A stretch of 64,000 bases of DNA from Rhodococcus koreensis. GTDB taxonomy: Bacteria > Actinomycetota > Actinomycetes > Mycobacteriales > Mycobacteriaceae. Location: contig NZ_FNSV01000005.1 of NCBI RefSeq assembly GCF_900105905.1, positions 2,542,001-2,606,000 on the forward strand, given 5' to 3'. The translations under genes were made by a program, and so were the position numbers. The notes under the pieces were generated by a model, which ran no database searches, had not been told where the DNA came from, and saw only the letters and a list, made by a program, of their open reading frames with translations. Every line of letters begins with the position of its first letter. The stretch's first letter is position 1. Shown here one piece after another: positions 26,374 through 35,410 of the stretch.

Positions 26374-27840
26374 TCACGGTTCGAGTGCCACGTACTTGGT
26401 CTCCAGGTACTCTTCGATGCCTTCACTGCCCCCTTCGCGCCCGAAGCCTGACGCTTTGACGCCGCCGAAGGGGGCAGCGGTGTCCGAGATGACCCCGCGG
26501 TTGACGCCGACCATGCCCGATTCGATGGCGTCGGCCACCCGGAGCGCACGATCCAGATCGCGGGTGAAGATGTACGCGGCCAGGCCGAACTCCGTGTCGT
26601 TGGCCGCGGCGATCCCCTCCTCCTCGGTGTCGAACCCGGCGATCGCGGCCACCGGTCCGAACACCTCCTCCTTCAGGATCCGAGCCTGGGCGGGAATCTC
26701 GTCCAGCACCGTCGCCGGGTAGAAGTAGCCAGAGCCTTCCGGGGCGACGCCGCCGAGCCGCACCCGGGCGCCCGCGCCGACAGCGTCCTGCACCAGTTCC
26801 CCGACCTTCTCGAGCTGGTCCGCGTTGATCAGCGGGCCGAGTGTCGTGTCGGGATCGGTGCCGGGGCCGAGCTTGTACGAGGACAGCTTGTCGACGAGTT
26901 TCGCGGTGAATTCCTCCCGCACACTGTTCGCGACGTGGAAGCGATTGGCCGCGGTGCAGGCCTCGCCGCCGTTGCGCATCTTGGCGAGGAGGGCGCCCGC
27001 CACCGCCTTGTCGACGTCCGCGTCGTCGAAGACCACGAAGGGCGCGTTCCCGCCGAGTTCCATCGAGGTGCGCAGCAGCCCCTTCGCGGACTTCTCGACG
27101 AGCATCCGTCCGACCCCGGTCGAGCCCGTGAACGTGAGCTTCCGCAGTCGCGGGTCGTCGATCAGCGGACCGGTCACCTCGCCCGACTTCGACGTCGGCA
27201 GCACGGACAGCACGCCCTTCGGCAGCCCCGCGTCGGCCATGATCTCGGCGAGCAGCAGCATCGTCAGCGGCGTCTCGGAGGCGGGTTTGACGATCATCGT
27301 GCAGCCGGCGGCCAGGGCGGGTCCGATCTTGCGGGTGCCCATCGCGAGCGGGAAGTTCCACGGCGTGATCGCCAGACAGGGCCCGACGGGCTGCTTGGTC
27401 ACCAGAATGCGCCCGTTCCCCGCGGGCGCCGGGGTGTAGCGACCGGCGATACGCACGGCTTCCTCGCTGAACCACCGGAAGAACTCGGCGCCGTACTTGA
27501 CCTCGGCCGCGCTCTCCGGCAGCGCCTTGCCCATCTCGAGCGTCATCAGCAGCGCGAAGTCGTCGGCCCGGGCGGTGATCTTCTCGAACACCGCGCGCAG
27601 GAGTTCCCCACGCTGCCGTGCCGGGGTGGCCGCCCACTCCCGCTGCACCGCCACCGCGGCGTCGAGGGCCTTCATCCCGTCGCCCGGGCTGGCGTCCGCC
27701 ACCTCGGTAAGGGCGTCGCCGGTAGCCGGGTCGAAAACGGTGAACGTGGCACCGTTCTCGGCGTCGCGCTTCTCGCCGCCGAGGAAGAGGGTCGTGGGAA
27801 CGGTTCGCATGAGTTCGACAGCATCCATGACGTCCATCAT
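26374..27840 (-). CDS. gabD: NAD(P)-dependent succinate-semialdehyde dehydrogenase
   Basis: This roughly 488-residue aldehyde dehydrogenase shows the GabD signatures: [29 protein letters not shown] for the cofactor loop, [15 protein letters not shown] with the general-base Glu, [11 protein letters not shown] with the catalytic Cys, and EEVFGPV. It oxidises succinate semialdehyde to succinate, for example from 4-aminobutyrate, which putrescine breakdown can supply. The start is uncertain because several ATG codons follow each other (27840, 27837, 27828) without a clear ribosome site. It faces chorismate mutase convergently and pgi divergently. Confidence 0.85.
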   Translation of the reverse strand: MMDVMDAVELMRTVPTTLFLGGEKRDAENGATFTVFDPATGDALTEVADASPGDGMKALDAAVAVQREWAATPARQRGELLRAVFEKITARADDFALLMTLEMGKALPESAAEVKYGAEFFRWFSEEAVRIAGRYTPAPAGNGRILVTKQPVGPCLAITPWNFPLAMGTRKIGPALAAGCTMIVKPASETPLTMLLLAEIMADAGLPKGVLSVLPTSKSGEVTGPLIDDPRLRKLTFTGSTGVGRMLVEKSAKGLLRTSMELGGNAPFVVFDDADVDKAVAGALLAKMRNGGEACTAANRFHVANSVREEFTAKLVDKLSSYKLGPGTDPDTTLGPLINADQLEKVGELVQDAVGAGARVRLGGVAPEGSGYFYPATVLDEIPAQARILKEEVFGPVAAIAGFDTEEEGIAAANDTEFGLAAYIFTRDLDRALRVADAIESGMVGVNRGVISDTAAPFGGVKASGFGREGGSEGIEEYLETKYVALEP

Positions 27841-27897
27841 GCGCCGCACCGAAGTTCGCACGGAAGTTTCGACGCGCGGGCATTAAGCTCAAATCTC

Positions 27898-29550
27898 GTG
27901 AGCTCAGACATCACCGGAACCGCTGCCTGGCAGAAATTGCGTGATCATCACGCTCAGATTCAGACCGTCCATCTTCGAGAGTTCTTCGAGAAGGACCCGG
28001 CACGCGGTCAGGAACTCACCGTCTCGGCCGGCGATCTGTACATCGACTACAGCAAGCACCGCATCGACCGCGACACGATCGGGTTGCTCCTCGAGTTGGC
28101 GCGCAGCGTCGACCTGGAGGCCCGCCGTGACGCGATGTTCGCGGGCGAGCACATCAACACGTCCGAGGACCGCGCCGTCCTCCACACCGCGCTGAGGCTG
28201 CCCGCCGACGCCACACTCGTCGTCGACGGCCAGGACGTCGTGGCCGACGTCCACGACGTCCTCGATCGCATGGGCGATTTCACCGATCGGGTGCGCTCCG
28301 GCGAGTGGCGCGGCGCGACGGGCGAGCGAATCAAGACCGTCGTCAACATCGGCATCGGCGGATCGGATCTGGGTCCGGTGATGGTGTACCGCGCGCTGCG
28401 GCACTACGCCGACGCCGGCATCAGTGTCCGGTTCATCTCCAACGTCGACCCCGCCGACCTGGTGCGCAGCCTGAACGGCCTCGACCCGGCCACCACCCTG
28501 TTCATCGTGGCGTCCAAGACGTTCTCGACCCTCGAGACGCTCACCAACGCCACGGCCGCCCGGCGGTGGCTGCTCGGTGGCCTGGGCCTCGGAAACGAAG
28601 CGGTCGCAAAGCATTTCGTCGCCGTGTCGACACACGCAGACCGGGTGGCGGAGTTCGGCATCGACACGGACAACATGTTCGGATTCTGGGATTGGGTCGG
28701 CGGCCGGTACTCGGTCGATTCCGCCATCGGACTGTCGGTGATGGCGGCGATCGGCAAGGAACGTTTCGCGGAGTTCCTCGCCGGATTCCACGCCGTGGAC
28801 GAGCACTTCCGGACGGCGCCGCTCGAGGAGAACGCGCCGGTCCTGCTCGGCCTGATCGGACTCTGGTACTCGAACTTCTTCGGCGCCGAATCCCGTGCCG
28901 TGCTGCCGTATTCCAACGACCTCGTGCGGTTCCCGGCCTATCTGCAGCAGTTGACGATGGAATCGAACGGCAAGTCGGTGCGCGCCGACGGCTCCCCCGT
29001 CCCCGCGTCCACCGGTGAGATCTTCTGGGGCGAACCCGGAACCAACGGGCAGCACGCCTTCTACCAGCTCCTGCACCAGGGCACGCGGCTCGTGCCGTCC
29101 GATTTCATCGGTTTCGGCGAGCCTACCGACGACCTGCCGACCGCGGACGGCACCGGCAGCATGCACGACCTGCTGATGAGCAACTTCTTCGCCCAGACGA
29201 AGGTCTTGGCGTTCGGCAAGACGGCCGAGGAGATCGCGGCCGAGGGCACCCCCGACGATCTGGTGCCGCACAAGGTCATGCCGGGCAACCGGCCGTCGAC
29301 GACGATCCTCGCGCCGAAGCTCACGCCGTCAGTGATCGGCCAGCTGATCGCCCTGTACGAGCACCAGGTGTTCGTCGAGGGTGTCGTGTGGGGCATCGAC
29401 TCGTTCGACCAGTGGGGTGTCGAACTCGGCAAGACCCAGGCCGTCGAACTGCAGCCGGTGCTCACCGCCACGGAAGAACCGGCTGCGCAGAGTGATTCGT
29501 CGACGGACAGCCTGGTGCGCTGGTACCGCCGTCAGCGCGGACGGGCCTGA
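27898..29550 (+). CDS. pgi: Glucose-6-phosphate isomerase
   Basis: The 550-residue enzyme interconverts glucose 6-phosphate and fructose 6-phosphate. Visible family blocks are [50 protein letters not shown], the catalytic Glu/His regions in MESNGKSV and [14 protein letters not shown], and [13 protein letters not shown] at 27898 gives the normal N terminus. TAAGCT (27884-27889) lies 8 bases upstream and no ribosome site is visible, so the transcript is probably leaderless. The gene keeps its mycobacterial neighbourhood (Rv0946c) near chorismate mutase, with gabD inserted. Confidence 0.96.
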   Translation: MSSDITGTAAWQKLRDHHAQIQTVHLREFFEKDPARGQELTVSAGDLYIDYSKHRIDRDTIGLLLELARSVDLEARRDAMFAGEHINTSEDRAVLHTALRLPADATLVVDGQDVVADVHDVLDRMGDFTDRVRSGEWRGATGERIKTVVNIGIGGSDLGPVMVYRALRHYADAGISVRFISNVDPADLVRSLNGLDPATTLFIVASKTFSTLETLTNATAARRWLLGGLGLGNEAVAKHFVAVSTHADRVAEFGIDTDNMFGFWDWVGGRYSVDSAIGLSVMAAIGKERFAEFLAGFHAVDEHFRTAPLEENAPVLLGLIGLWYSNFFGAESRAVLPYSNDLVRFPAYLQQLTMESNGKSVRADGSPVPASTGEIFWGEPGTNGQHAFYQLLHQGTRLVPSDFIGFGEPTDDLPTADGTGSMHDLLMSNFFAQTKVLAFGKTAEEIAAEGTPDDLVPHKVMPGNRPSTTILAPKLTPSVIGQLIALYEHQVFVEGVVWGIDSFDQWGVELGKTQAVELQPVLTATEEPAAQSDSSTDSLVRWYRRQRGRA

Positions 29551-29551
29551 T

Positions 29552-30331
29552 TCACCAGCTCTCGGTGGTGTAGACCCGGCCGGAGCGGTCCACCAGCCGG
29601 GCACGCAGCTCGTGCTGTTCGATCCACCGGATCGCGCCGATGCCGCGGGCGAGGGCGGCGACGCTGGCCGCGTACGCCCAGAGTGCGTCGTCGGCGATCA
29701 CCGTCACCGTCTCCCATTCGGTGGTGGTGGGTGGTTCGGTGACCGGCGGCGCGACCGCCGTCGCCATCGCCGTCCCGTTCACCAGTTCGACCTCGCCGTC
29801 GCCGGGCACCGGGATCTGCCAGCCGCCGGCGGGACAGTGCCCGGCCGTCGCGATGACGTCGCCGATGCGGACGGCGGCCCCGCACTCGAGCTGGCGGGCG
29901 ACCAGTTCCGCCGCCCGATCCACCGTGTCGGCCTTGGCGGTGTCGGTGATGTCGAACGAGGCGCCCCACGGCGCGAACACGACATCGTCGTCGATCTGGA
30001 CGTCGAGGAAACTGGGTTCCGGATGCACGGTGGGGATCAGGTCCTCGTCGGGGGATTCGGTGGCGAGCGGGTTCACCACCCCGTCGGTCATCCGGGCAGC
30101 CCACAGCGCCGAACGCAGCAGTGCGGACATCCGCCTGCTGACCTTGACCGGCGCACCCTGGGACAGGTTGACGGCGTGGATCTCGGCGTCGCCGCGGTGG
30201 ATGTCGCAGACCGATTCGGCCTCGTCGATGACGGCCGCGATCAGCGCTGCGGCCTCGGGAAGGGCGGCGCCTTCGGTGACGTCGACCTCCACGACGGAAC
30301 CCCACACCTTCCATTTCTCGACGCTAACCAT
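29552..30331 (-). CDS. ApbE-like flavin transferase, divergent
   Basis: The 259-residue protein resembles FAD:protein FMN transferases: VWGSVVEVDVTEG at the N terminus, DAEIHAVN, the middle MTDGVVNPLA and a FDITDTAKADTVDRAAE block. In normal ApbE the last block reads close to DLGGIAKGYAVD; here the usual Gly pair and KG are changed, so activity is uncertain. There is no signal peptide or lipobox, unlike many ApbE proteins. ATG at 30331 has GGAG 7 bases upstream. The gene is convergent with pgi with one base between the stops, and divergent from an acyltransferase gene. Confidence 0.65.
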   Translation of the reverse strand: MVSVEKWKVWGSVVEVDVTEGAALPEAAALIAAVIDEAESVCDIHRGDAEIHAVNLSQGAPVKVSRRMSALLRSALWAARMTDGVVNPLATESPDEDLIPTVHPEPSFLDVQIDDDVVFAPWGASFDITDTAKADTVDRAAELVARQLECGAAVRIGDVIATAGHCPAGGWQIPVPGDGEVELVNGTAMATAVAPPVTEPPTTTEWETVTVIADDALWAYAASVAALARGIGAIRWIEQHELRARLVDRSGRVYTTESW

Positions 30332-30423
30332 GGTGTTCTCCGTGTGCGGTCCGTACAGCGCTGCACTTCCAGTATGCGCCGGTTGTCCAGAGGCCGACCT
30401 CCGGCGACCGACGCGACCGGTCG

Positions 30424-30429
30424 TACACT
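30424..30429 (+). promoter_or_regulatory. -10 box of a leaderless acyltransferase transcript
   Basis: TACACT ends 6 bases before the GTG at 30436. No ribosome site is seen, so a leaderless mRNA is likely. Confidence 0.5.
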
Positions 30430-30435
30430 TCGCTG

Positions 30436-31695
30436 GTGAGCGCCCGATTGAGCGTCGTCGACGAGATGTTCCTGCGCACCCATCGGGGGTGGGGAACGCC
30501 GATCGTGATGCAGGGACTGTGGCGCACCGACGGCCGGGTGGACACCGCGACGCTCGAGTCCCTGATCGCCGACCTCGCGCGGGGACCGCTGGGCAGGCGG
30601 GTGGTGCGCCCGCGGGTCCCCGGCGCGCGGCCCCGGTTCGAGCCGAGCGCGGACGCCTTTCCCGTCGAATACGCGGAGATCGACGCAGGGGCGGTGTTGG
30701 CGTGGGCGGACGAGCAGGCCTCGTTGCCGGTGGACCCCGAACGTGGTCCCGGCTGGCGGCTGGCCTGCGCGCGACCGGCCGGCGGGGGAACGGTGCTGTC
30801 ACTGGTGTGTTCCCACGTGATCGCGGACGCGCGCGGACTGGCGGCCGCCATCGCGGCCGCCCTGCAGGGCGCGCCGCCGTCGGACGCGGTTGGTGCGGGA
30901 GGCGCTGTCGCGGACATGTGGGACGCCACCCGGCTCGCCCGCCGGGTGACCGAGGGGACGGCCCGCGCAGTCGCCGGTCTGGTGGTGAGCGGGTCCCGTC
31001 GCGCGGAACTGCGCCGTTTCCTGCACGTGAGTGGCAAAGCGTCGCCCGGCACACTTTGCCACTCACCTGTGGGGGCGGTGCTGGACGTGGACGCCGAGCG
31101 GTGGGACGCCGTCGCGGAGCAGGCGGGCGGCACCCCGAACAGCCTGTTCCTGACCGTGGTGGCCGAGTTGGCGCGGCGGGACGGCGAGACCCGGCCGCTG
31201 ACGATCAGTGTGCCGATGGATTTGCGCGGCCAGGGCGACCCGACGGGGACCGCGAACTCCGTCGCCGTGGTCGAGGTGGACGTGACCCCGCAGGACACCG
31301 TCGCGGACGTGCGTGCGGCGAGCCGCGCCGCGTTCGCTGCGCCCGCGATGACCAGCCCGGCCGGTTTCCCGGAGGAGATGCTGCAACTGGTGCCCGACCG
31401 CGTGGCGCACGCCCTGACCGGCAATCCCGGCGAGCGGGACGTGCTGTGTTCCAACATCGGACCGCTGCCCGACGCGCTCGCCACGATCGACGGCCACCGG
31501 GCCACCGGCATCGCCACCCGCGCCGTGCATCCGGGTGTCGTGACCAGCCGCACCCGGCTGTCCGCCTACCTCAGCCGTTTCGGCGGCAGCTACACCCTCG
31601 CGCTCGAGTCGCTGGACAGCCCGGACCGCGCAGCGCTCCGCCAGCGGGCGGGCGAGGTCCTGGCTCGGCACGGGCTCACCGCGCGGGCCTGGTGA
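30436..31695 (+). CDS. Condensation/WS-DGAT-type acyltransferase
   Basis: The 419-residue protein belongs to the CoA-dependent acyltransferase superfamily (condensation domains, PapA, wax-ester synthases). The active-site region reads VCSHVIADARGL, a variant of HHxxxDG with one His replaced. The C-terminal half has PMDLRGQGDPTGTANSV and VLCSNIGPLP, similar to the late conserved block of this superfamily. The acyl donor and acceptor are unknown; a lipid or ester product fits the genus. At residues 198-211 the sequence VSGKASPGTLCHSP is encoded by a palindromic element of a family otherwise seen between genes. It ends 3 bases before the convergent NDH-2 gene. Confidence 0.72.
   Translation: MSARLSVVDEMFLRTHRGWGTPIVMQGLWRTDGRVDTATLESLIADLARGPLGRRVVRPRVPGARPRFEPSADAFPVEYAEIDAGAVLAWADEQASLPVDPERGPGWRLACARPAGGGTVLSLVCSHVIADARGLAAAIAAALQGAPPSDAVGAGGAVADMWDATRLARRVTEGTARAVAGLVVSGSRRAELRRFLHVSGKASPGTLCHSPVGAVLDVDAERWDAVAEQAGGTPNSLFLTVVAELARRDGETRPLTISVPMDLRGQGDPTGTANSVAVVEVDVTPQDTVADVRAASRAAFAAPAMTSPAGFPEEMLQLVPDRVAHALTGNPGERDVLCSNIGPLPDALATIDGHRATGIATRAVHPGVVTSRTRLSAYLSRFGGSYTLALESLDSPDRAALRQRAGEVLARHGLTARAW
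31027..31066. repeat. GTGAGTGGCAAAG palindrome inside a coding sequence
   Basis: GTGAGTGGCAAAG (31027-31039) and CTTTGCCACTCAC (31054-31066) are exact 13-base inverted arms around a 14-base loop. The same arms flank the perfect palindrome at 41007-41046. Here the element is read in frame within the acyltransferase gene, adding about 14 codons without a stop. Confidence 0.85.
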
Positions 31696-31698
31696 AGG

Positions 31699-33063
31699 CT
31701 ACGACTCGGTCCTGAGATCGGTGTACGGCTGCCGCGCCGACTCCGGATCGCCGTACGTGATCGCCCGCTCCCGCCGCGTCCGCGACGCCAGCGTGACGGC
31801 CCAGTTGAGCAGGGTGCCGAACCGGTTGCGGTACCCGGCGAGGAACGCGATGTGGATGGCGCCCCAGGACACCCAGCCCAGGAACCCGGACATCCGGATC
31901 GGGCCTGCCTGGAGCAGTGCATGCCTGCGGGCGATGTAGGCGGCGCTGCCGAGGTCGCGGTATTTGAAGGGTTTGCGGTCTTGTGTTCCGCCTTCGATCG
32001 TGCGGGCGATGCACCCTCCGACGTGCCTACCGCCCTGCATCGCCACCTCGGCCACCCCGGGGAGGTCGTTCAGCGACATCAGGTCGCCGATCACCCAGAC
32101 GTTCGGATGCCGGGGCACCGTGAGGTCGGGTTCGACGGCGATGCGCCCGCCCTGAATCTGCTTCACGCCGAGCGCATTCGCGAGAGCGGCGGCGAACGGC
32201 ACGGCCTCGACGCCCGCGGTCCACAGGACGGTGCGGGCCCCGTAGCGCTTCTTGGTGCGGGCCGCGTTCTTGGCCGTGGTCTCGATGCTGGTCTCGCAGA
32301 CGTCGGTGACGTGCACACCGAGGTGCGTTTCGACGCCGACCTTGTCGAGCGTCCGCTGCGCCGCCGCGGACAGTTTGCGGTTGAACGACGGGAGAACGCG
32401 GTCGCCGCCGTGGAACAGCAGCACCCGGGCCTCGCAGGGGTCGATGGACTGGAATTCGTTGGCCAGGGCGTGCACGGCGAGTTCCCGGATCTGGCCCGCG
32501 AGTTCGACTCCGGTGGGTCCACCGCCCGCGACGGCGAACGTCAGCCACGGCCTGCGTTCCTCCGCGGTGGGCAGCGATTCGGCCATCTCGAAGGCGCAGA
32601 TCAGTTTTCGGCGAATGGCGAGGGCGTCGTCGAGGGTCTTCATCCCCGGCGCCCACTGGATGTACTCGTCGTGCCCGTGGTACGCCTGCCGCATGCCGGC
32701 CGCGACGATCAGGTAGTCGTAGGGAAGTTCGAACGTGGAGCCGTCGAAGCGGCTGGCGGTCAGGACCCGGCGGACCGCGTCGATTCCCTGCGCCTCGCCG
32801 AGGGCGACGTGCACGTTGCGGACCCCGCGCAGCAGGTGGCGCAGCGGGCTGCTGATCTCCCCCTCGGACAGCAGGCCCGTCGCGCACTGGTACAGCAGCG
32901 GCTGGAAGACGTGGCTGGTTCCGCGGTCGAGCAGGGTGACGTCCACGTCGACGTCGCGCAGCCGGCGGGCCGCGTAGATGCCGCCGAACCCTCCCCCGAT
33001 GATGACGACCCGCGGTCGCGAACGCTGCAAGCCGAGGGACGAGGATTCCTGGGCGGTCGTCAT
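31699..33063 (-). CDS. ndh: Type II NADH:quinone oxidoreductase (NDH-2)
   Basis: This 454-residue flavoprotein passes electrons from NADH to menaquinone at the inner membrane without pumping protons. FAD binding is seen in VVIIGGGFGGIYAARRL, NADH binding in FAVAGGGPTGVELAGQI, the second FAD block in VWVIGDLMSLNDLPGVAEVAMQGGRHVG, and the quinone-site type AMQ motif is present. The C terminus has a membrane-associated stretch (WVSWGAIHIAFLAGYRNR) as in mycobacterial Ndh. It begins 9 bases after the end of an upstream SDR gene on the same strand, so the two are likely co-transcribed. Confidence 0.92.
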   Translation of the reverse strand: MTTAQESSSLGLQRSRPRVVIIGGGFGGIYAARRLRDVDVDVTLLDRGTSHVFQPLLYQCATGLLSEGEISSPLRHLLRGVRNVHVALGEAQGIDAVRRVLTASRFDGSTFELPYDYLIVAAGMRQAYHGHDEYIQWAPGMKTLDDALAIRRKLICAFEMAESLPTAEERRPWLTFAVAGGGPTGVELAGQIRELAVHALANEFQSIDPCEARVLLFHGGDRVLPSFNRKLSAAAQRTLDKVGVETHLGVHVTDVCETSIETTAKNAARTKKRYGARTVLWTAGVEAVPFAAALANALGVKQIQGGRIAVEPDLTVPRHPNVWVIGDLMSLNDLPGVAEVAMQGGRHVGGCIARTIEGGTQDRKPFKYRDLGSAAYIARRHALLQAGPIRMSGFLGWVSWGAIHIAFLAGYRNRFGTLLNWAVTLASRTRRERAITYGDPESARQPYTDLRTES

Positions 33064-33072
33064 AGGTCAGTC

Positions 33073-33825
33073 CTACACGAACCGGGATGTCCACGCATGA
33101 GGAAGGAACCGCAACGCGACGTCGATTCCCCGCCACTTGATGCCCGGCAGCGCAGCGCGGTTCGTTTCCTTCTCGATGGCCGACACCATCGCGTCGACGC
33201 CGTCGTCGAGGGTTGCCGTCAGCGCGGAACTGTCGCCGGCCTTGCTCGACATGTCGGTGGCGATGTATCCGGGGAGCAGGGTGGTCACCACGATCGGGCT
33301 CTTCGCCAGTTCCGCGGTCAGCGCCTCGCCGAGTGCCGAGACCCCCGCCTTGCTCGCCGAGTACGCCGCCTTCGGGCCGGGCAGGCCGCGGTCGGCGCTG
33401 ATCGAGGACACGAGCACCAGATGTCCTGAGTTCTGCTTGCGGAAGATGCCGAGCGCCGCCTCGCACTGCGACAGGGCGCCGACGAAGTTGGTGCGGGCGG
33501 TGGCGAGATTGGCGTCGGCCCGGCCCGTTCCGATCCTGGCTCCCTTGCCGAGACCGGCGTTGACGACGACGCGGTCGAGTCCGCCGAGTTCGTCGCGCAG
33601 TTCGCCGAACACCCGGATCACGGCGTCGTGGTCGGTGACGTCGAGTGCGCGGACGGCGACGGCGATCCCGGGATGCGATGCCCGCAATTCGTCCCGGACG
33701 GCCTCGAGTCGTTCGACGCGTCGTGCGCACAGCGCGAGGTCTCGACCCTGGGCCGCGAACCGGCGGGCCATCTCCTCGCCGAGCCCGGAGCTCGCCCCCG
33801 TGATCAGAATCTTCTGCCGTGTCAT
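33073..33825 (-). CDS. Short-chain dehydrogenase/reductase
   Basis: The 250-residue classical SDR has the cofactor loop TGASSGLGEE, NAGLGKG, Ser in VLVSSIS and the catalytic YSASK. The Arg-Arg after the second strand (LALCARRVERLE) suggests NADP(H). Substrate unknown; the pattern resembles mycobacterial oxidoreductases acting on lipids. ATG at 33825 has a TACTGT box 6 bases upstream on the minus strand (33832-33837) and no ribosome site, so it looks leaderless. The ndh gene follows after 9 bases. Confidence 0.82.
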   Translation of the reverse strand: MTRQKILITGASSGLGEEMARRFAAQGRDLALCARRVERLEAVRDELRASHPGIAVAVRALDVTDHDAVIRVFGELRDELGGLDRVVVNAGLGKGARIGTGRADANLATARTNFVGALSQCEAALGIFRKQNSGHLVLVSSISADRGLPGPKAAYSASKAGVSALGEALTAELAKSPIVVTTLLPGYIATDMSSKAGDSSALTATLDDGVDAMVSAIEKETNRAALPGIKWRGIDVALRFLPHAWTSRFV

Positions 33826-33913
33826 CCCGACACAGTATCTACTCGGCGGTAACAACGCGGGAGGCCCGCCGGAACGTCTGACATCGCGCACCGACCGGCT
33901 TACGGTTACAGGT

Positions 33914-35347
33914 ATGACTGACTCCGGTAGCGGCGCGGAAGAGTTCGATGTCATCGTGATCGGCGGCGGTCCCGCCGGTGAGAACGCGGCGAGTTACGCC
34001 ATCGCCGGCAGCGACCGCACCGCGGCGCTGATCGAGCACGAACTCGTCGGCGGGGAATGCTCCTACTGGGCCTGCATGCCCAGCAAGGCGCTGCTGCGCC
34101 CGGGTGAGGTCCTCGGCGCGGCCCGCAACATGCCCGGGGTGTCCGCCGGTCCGCTCGACGTGGACGCCGTGCTGGCGCGCCGCGACTCGTTCACCAACAA
34201 CCACGACGACTCGTCGCAGGTGATGTGGGCCGACGCGGCAGGGATCGACGTCATCCGGGGATCGGCACGCATCACCGGGGACCGCACGGTGACGGTCGGC
34301 GATTCCCGCGAGCTGCGCGCCCGGCACGCCGTCGTGGTCGCCACCGGGACGACCGCCACGGTCCCGGACACCCCCGGCCTGCGGGCGGCGTTGCCGTGGA
34401 TCTCGCGGGACGCCACCAACCTGAGGGAGGTTCCCCGCCGGGTCGCCGTGGTCGGCGGCGGCGTCGTGGCCTGTGAGAGCGCGACGTGGCTGCTGGACCT
34501 GGGTGTCGAGGAACTGACGATGGTGGTCCGCGGCCGGGCGCTGCTCCCGAAGAACGAACCGTTCGCCGGTGAGCGGGTGGCCCGCACGCTCGAGAAGAAG
34601 GGTGCGCGGATCCTGTTCGGGGCGGACCTTCGCGGCGTCGAACGGGCCGACGCCCGGGACACCGGGATCGGCCGCATCCACGGAGGCCCGGTGACCCTGG
34701 ACGTCGCGGGCCAGGACCCGCTCGTCGTCGACGAGATCGTCGTCGCGACCGGGCGCACACCGGCAACGTCGTCGCTCGGCCTCGACGCGCGACTGCTGAA
34801 CTCCCGCGGATACCTCACCACCGACGACCATCTGACGACGGCCGACGAGTGGTTGTACGCGGTCGGCGACGCCAACGGCCGCGCGCTGCTCACCCACATG
34901 GGCAAGTACCAGGGCCGCGTGTGCGGAGACGTGATCGCCGCCCGCGCCGAGGGCAGGCCGCTGGACGGGTCCCGATTCCGGGCCACCGCCGACCACGGGC
35001 AGATCCCCCAGGTGGTGTTCGCCGATCCGGAGGTCTCGGCCGTCGGGATCACCGCGCAGGAGGCACGCGACGCCGGCGTGGACGTCGAGACCGTGGAGGT
35101 CGACATCGCCGTCGCCGGCTCGTCTCTGTCCCGCGACGATTTCAGCGGTCACGCGAAACTCGTGGTCGATCGGGCCACCGACACCCTGGTCGGAGCGACG
35201 TTCGCGGGCACCGACGTCGCCGAGCTCGTCCACGCCGCCACCATCGCACTGGTCGGGAAGGTGCCGCTCGACACGCTGTGGCACGCGGTCCCGTCGTACC
35301 CGACCGTCAGCGAGGTGTGGCTGCGGCTGCTGGAGGCTCGGCGCTGA
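33914..35347 (+). CDS. FAD-dependent pyridine nucleotide-disulfide oxidoreductase
   Basis: The 477-residue protein has the glutathione-reductase fold: FAD motif VIVIGGGPAGENAASYA, redox-active GGECSYWACMPSK with the two Cys four residues apart, NAD(P) motif VAVVGGGVVACESA, YAVGDANGRALLTHM, and a C-terminal HAVPSYPTVSE in place of the usual HAHPTLSE. It therefore keeps both the disulfide and the His-Glu pair, but the altered end makes a known substrate (dihydrolipoamide, mycothione, mercuric ion) uncertain. TACGGT lies 7 bases before the ATG, suggesting a leaderless transcript. It is divergent from the SDR-ndh pair. Confidence 0.82.
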   Translation: MTDSGSGAEEFDVIVIGGGPAGENAASYAIAGSDRTAALIEHELVGGECSYWACMPSKALLRPGEVLGAARNMPGVSAGPLDVDAVLARRDSFTNNHDDSSQVMWADAAGIDVIRGSARITGDRTVTVGDSRELRARHAVVVATGTTATVPDTPGLRAALPWISRDATNLREVPRRVAVVGGGVVACESATWLLDLGVEELTMVVRGRALLPKNEPFAGERVARTLEKKGARILFGADLRGVERADARDTGIGRIHGGPVTLDVAGQDPLVVDEIVVATGRTPATSSLGLDARLLNSRGYLTTDDHLTTADEWLYAVGDANGRALLTHMGKYQGRVCGDVIAARAEGRPLDGSRFRATADHGQIPQVVFADPEVSAVGITAQEARDAGVDVETVEVDIAVAGSSLSRDDFSGHAKLVVDRATDTLVGATFAGTDVAELVHAATIALVGKVPLDTLWHAVPSYPTVSEVWLRLLEARR

Positions 35348-35410
35348 CCCGAACGGAACACCACGGGCGTTGACAGCGTCTCCCCAGGCGGTCTCCGTAT
35401 AGTCGCCGAC

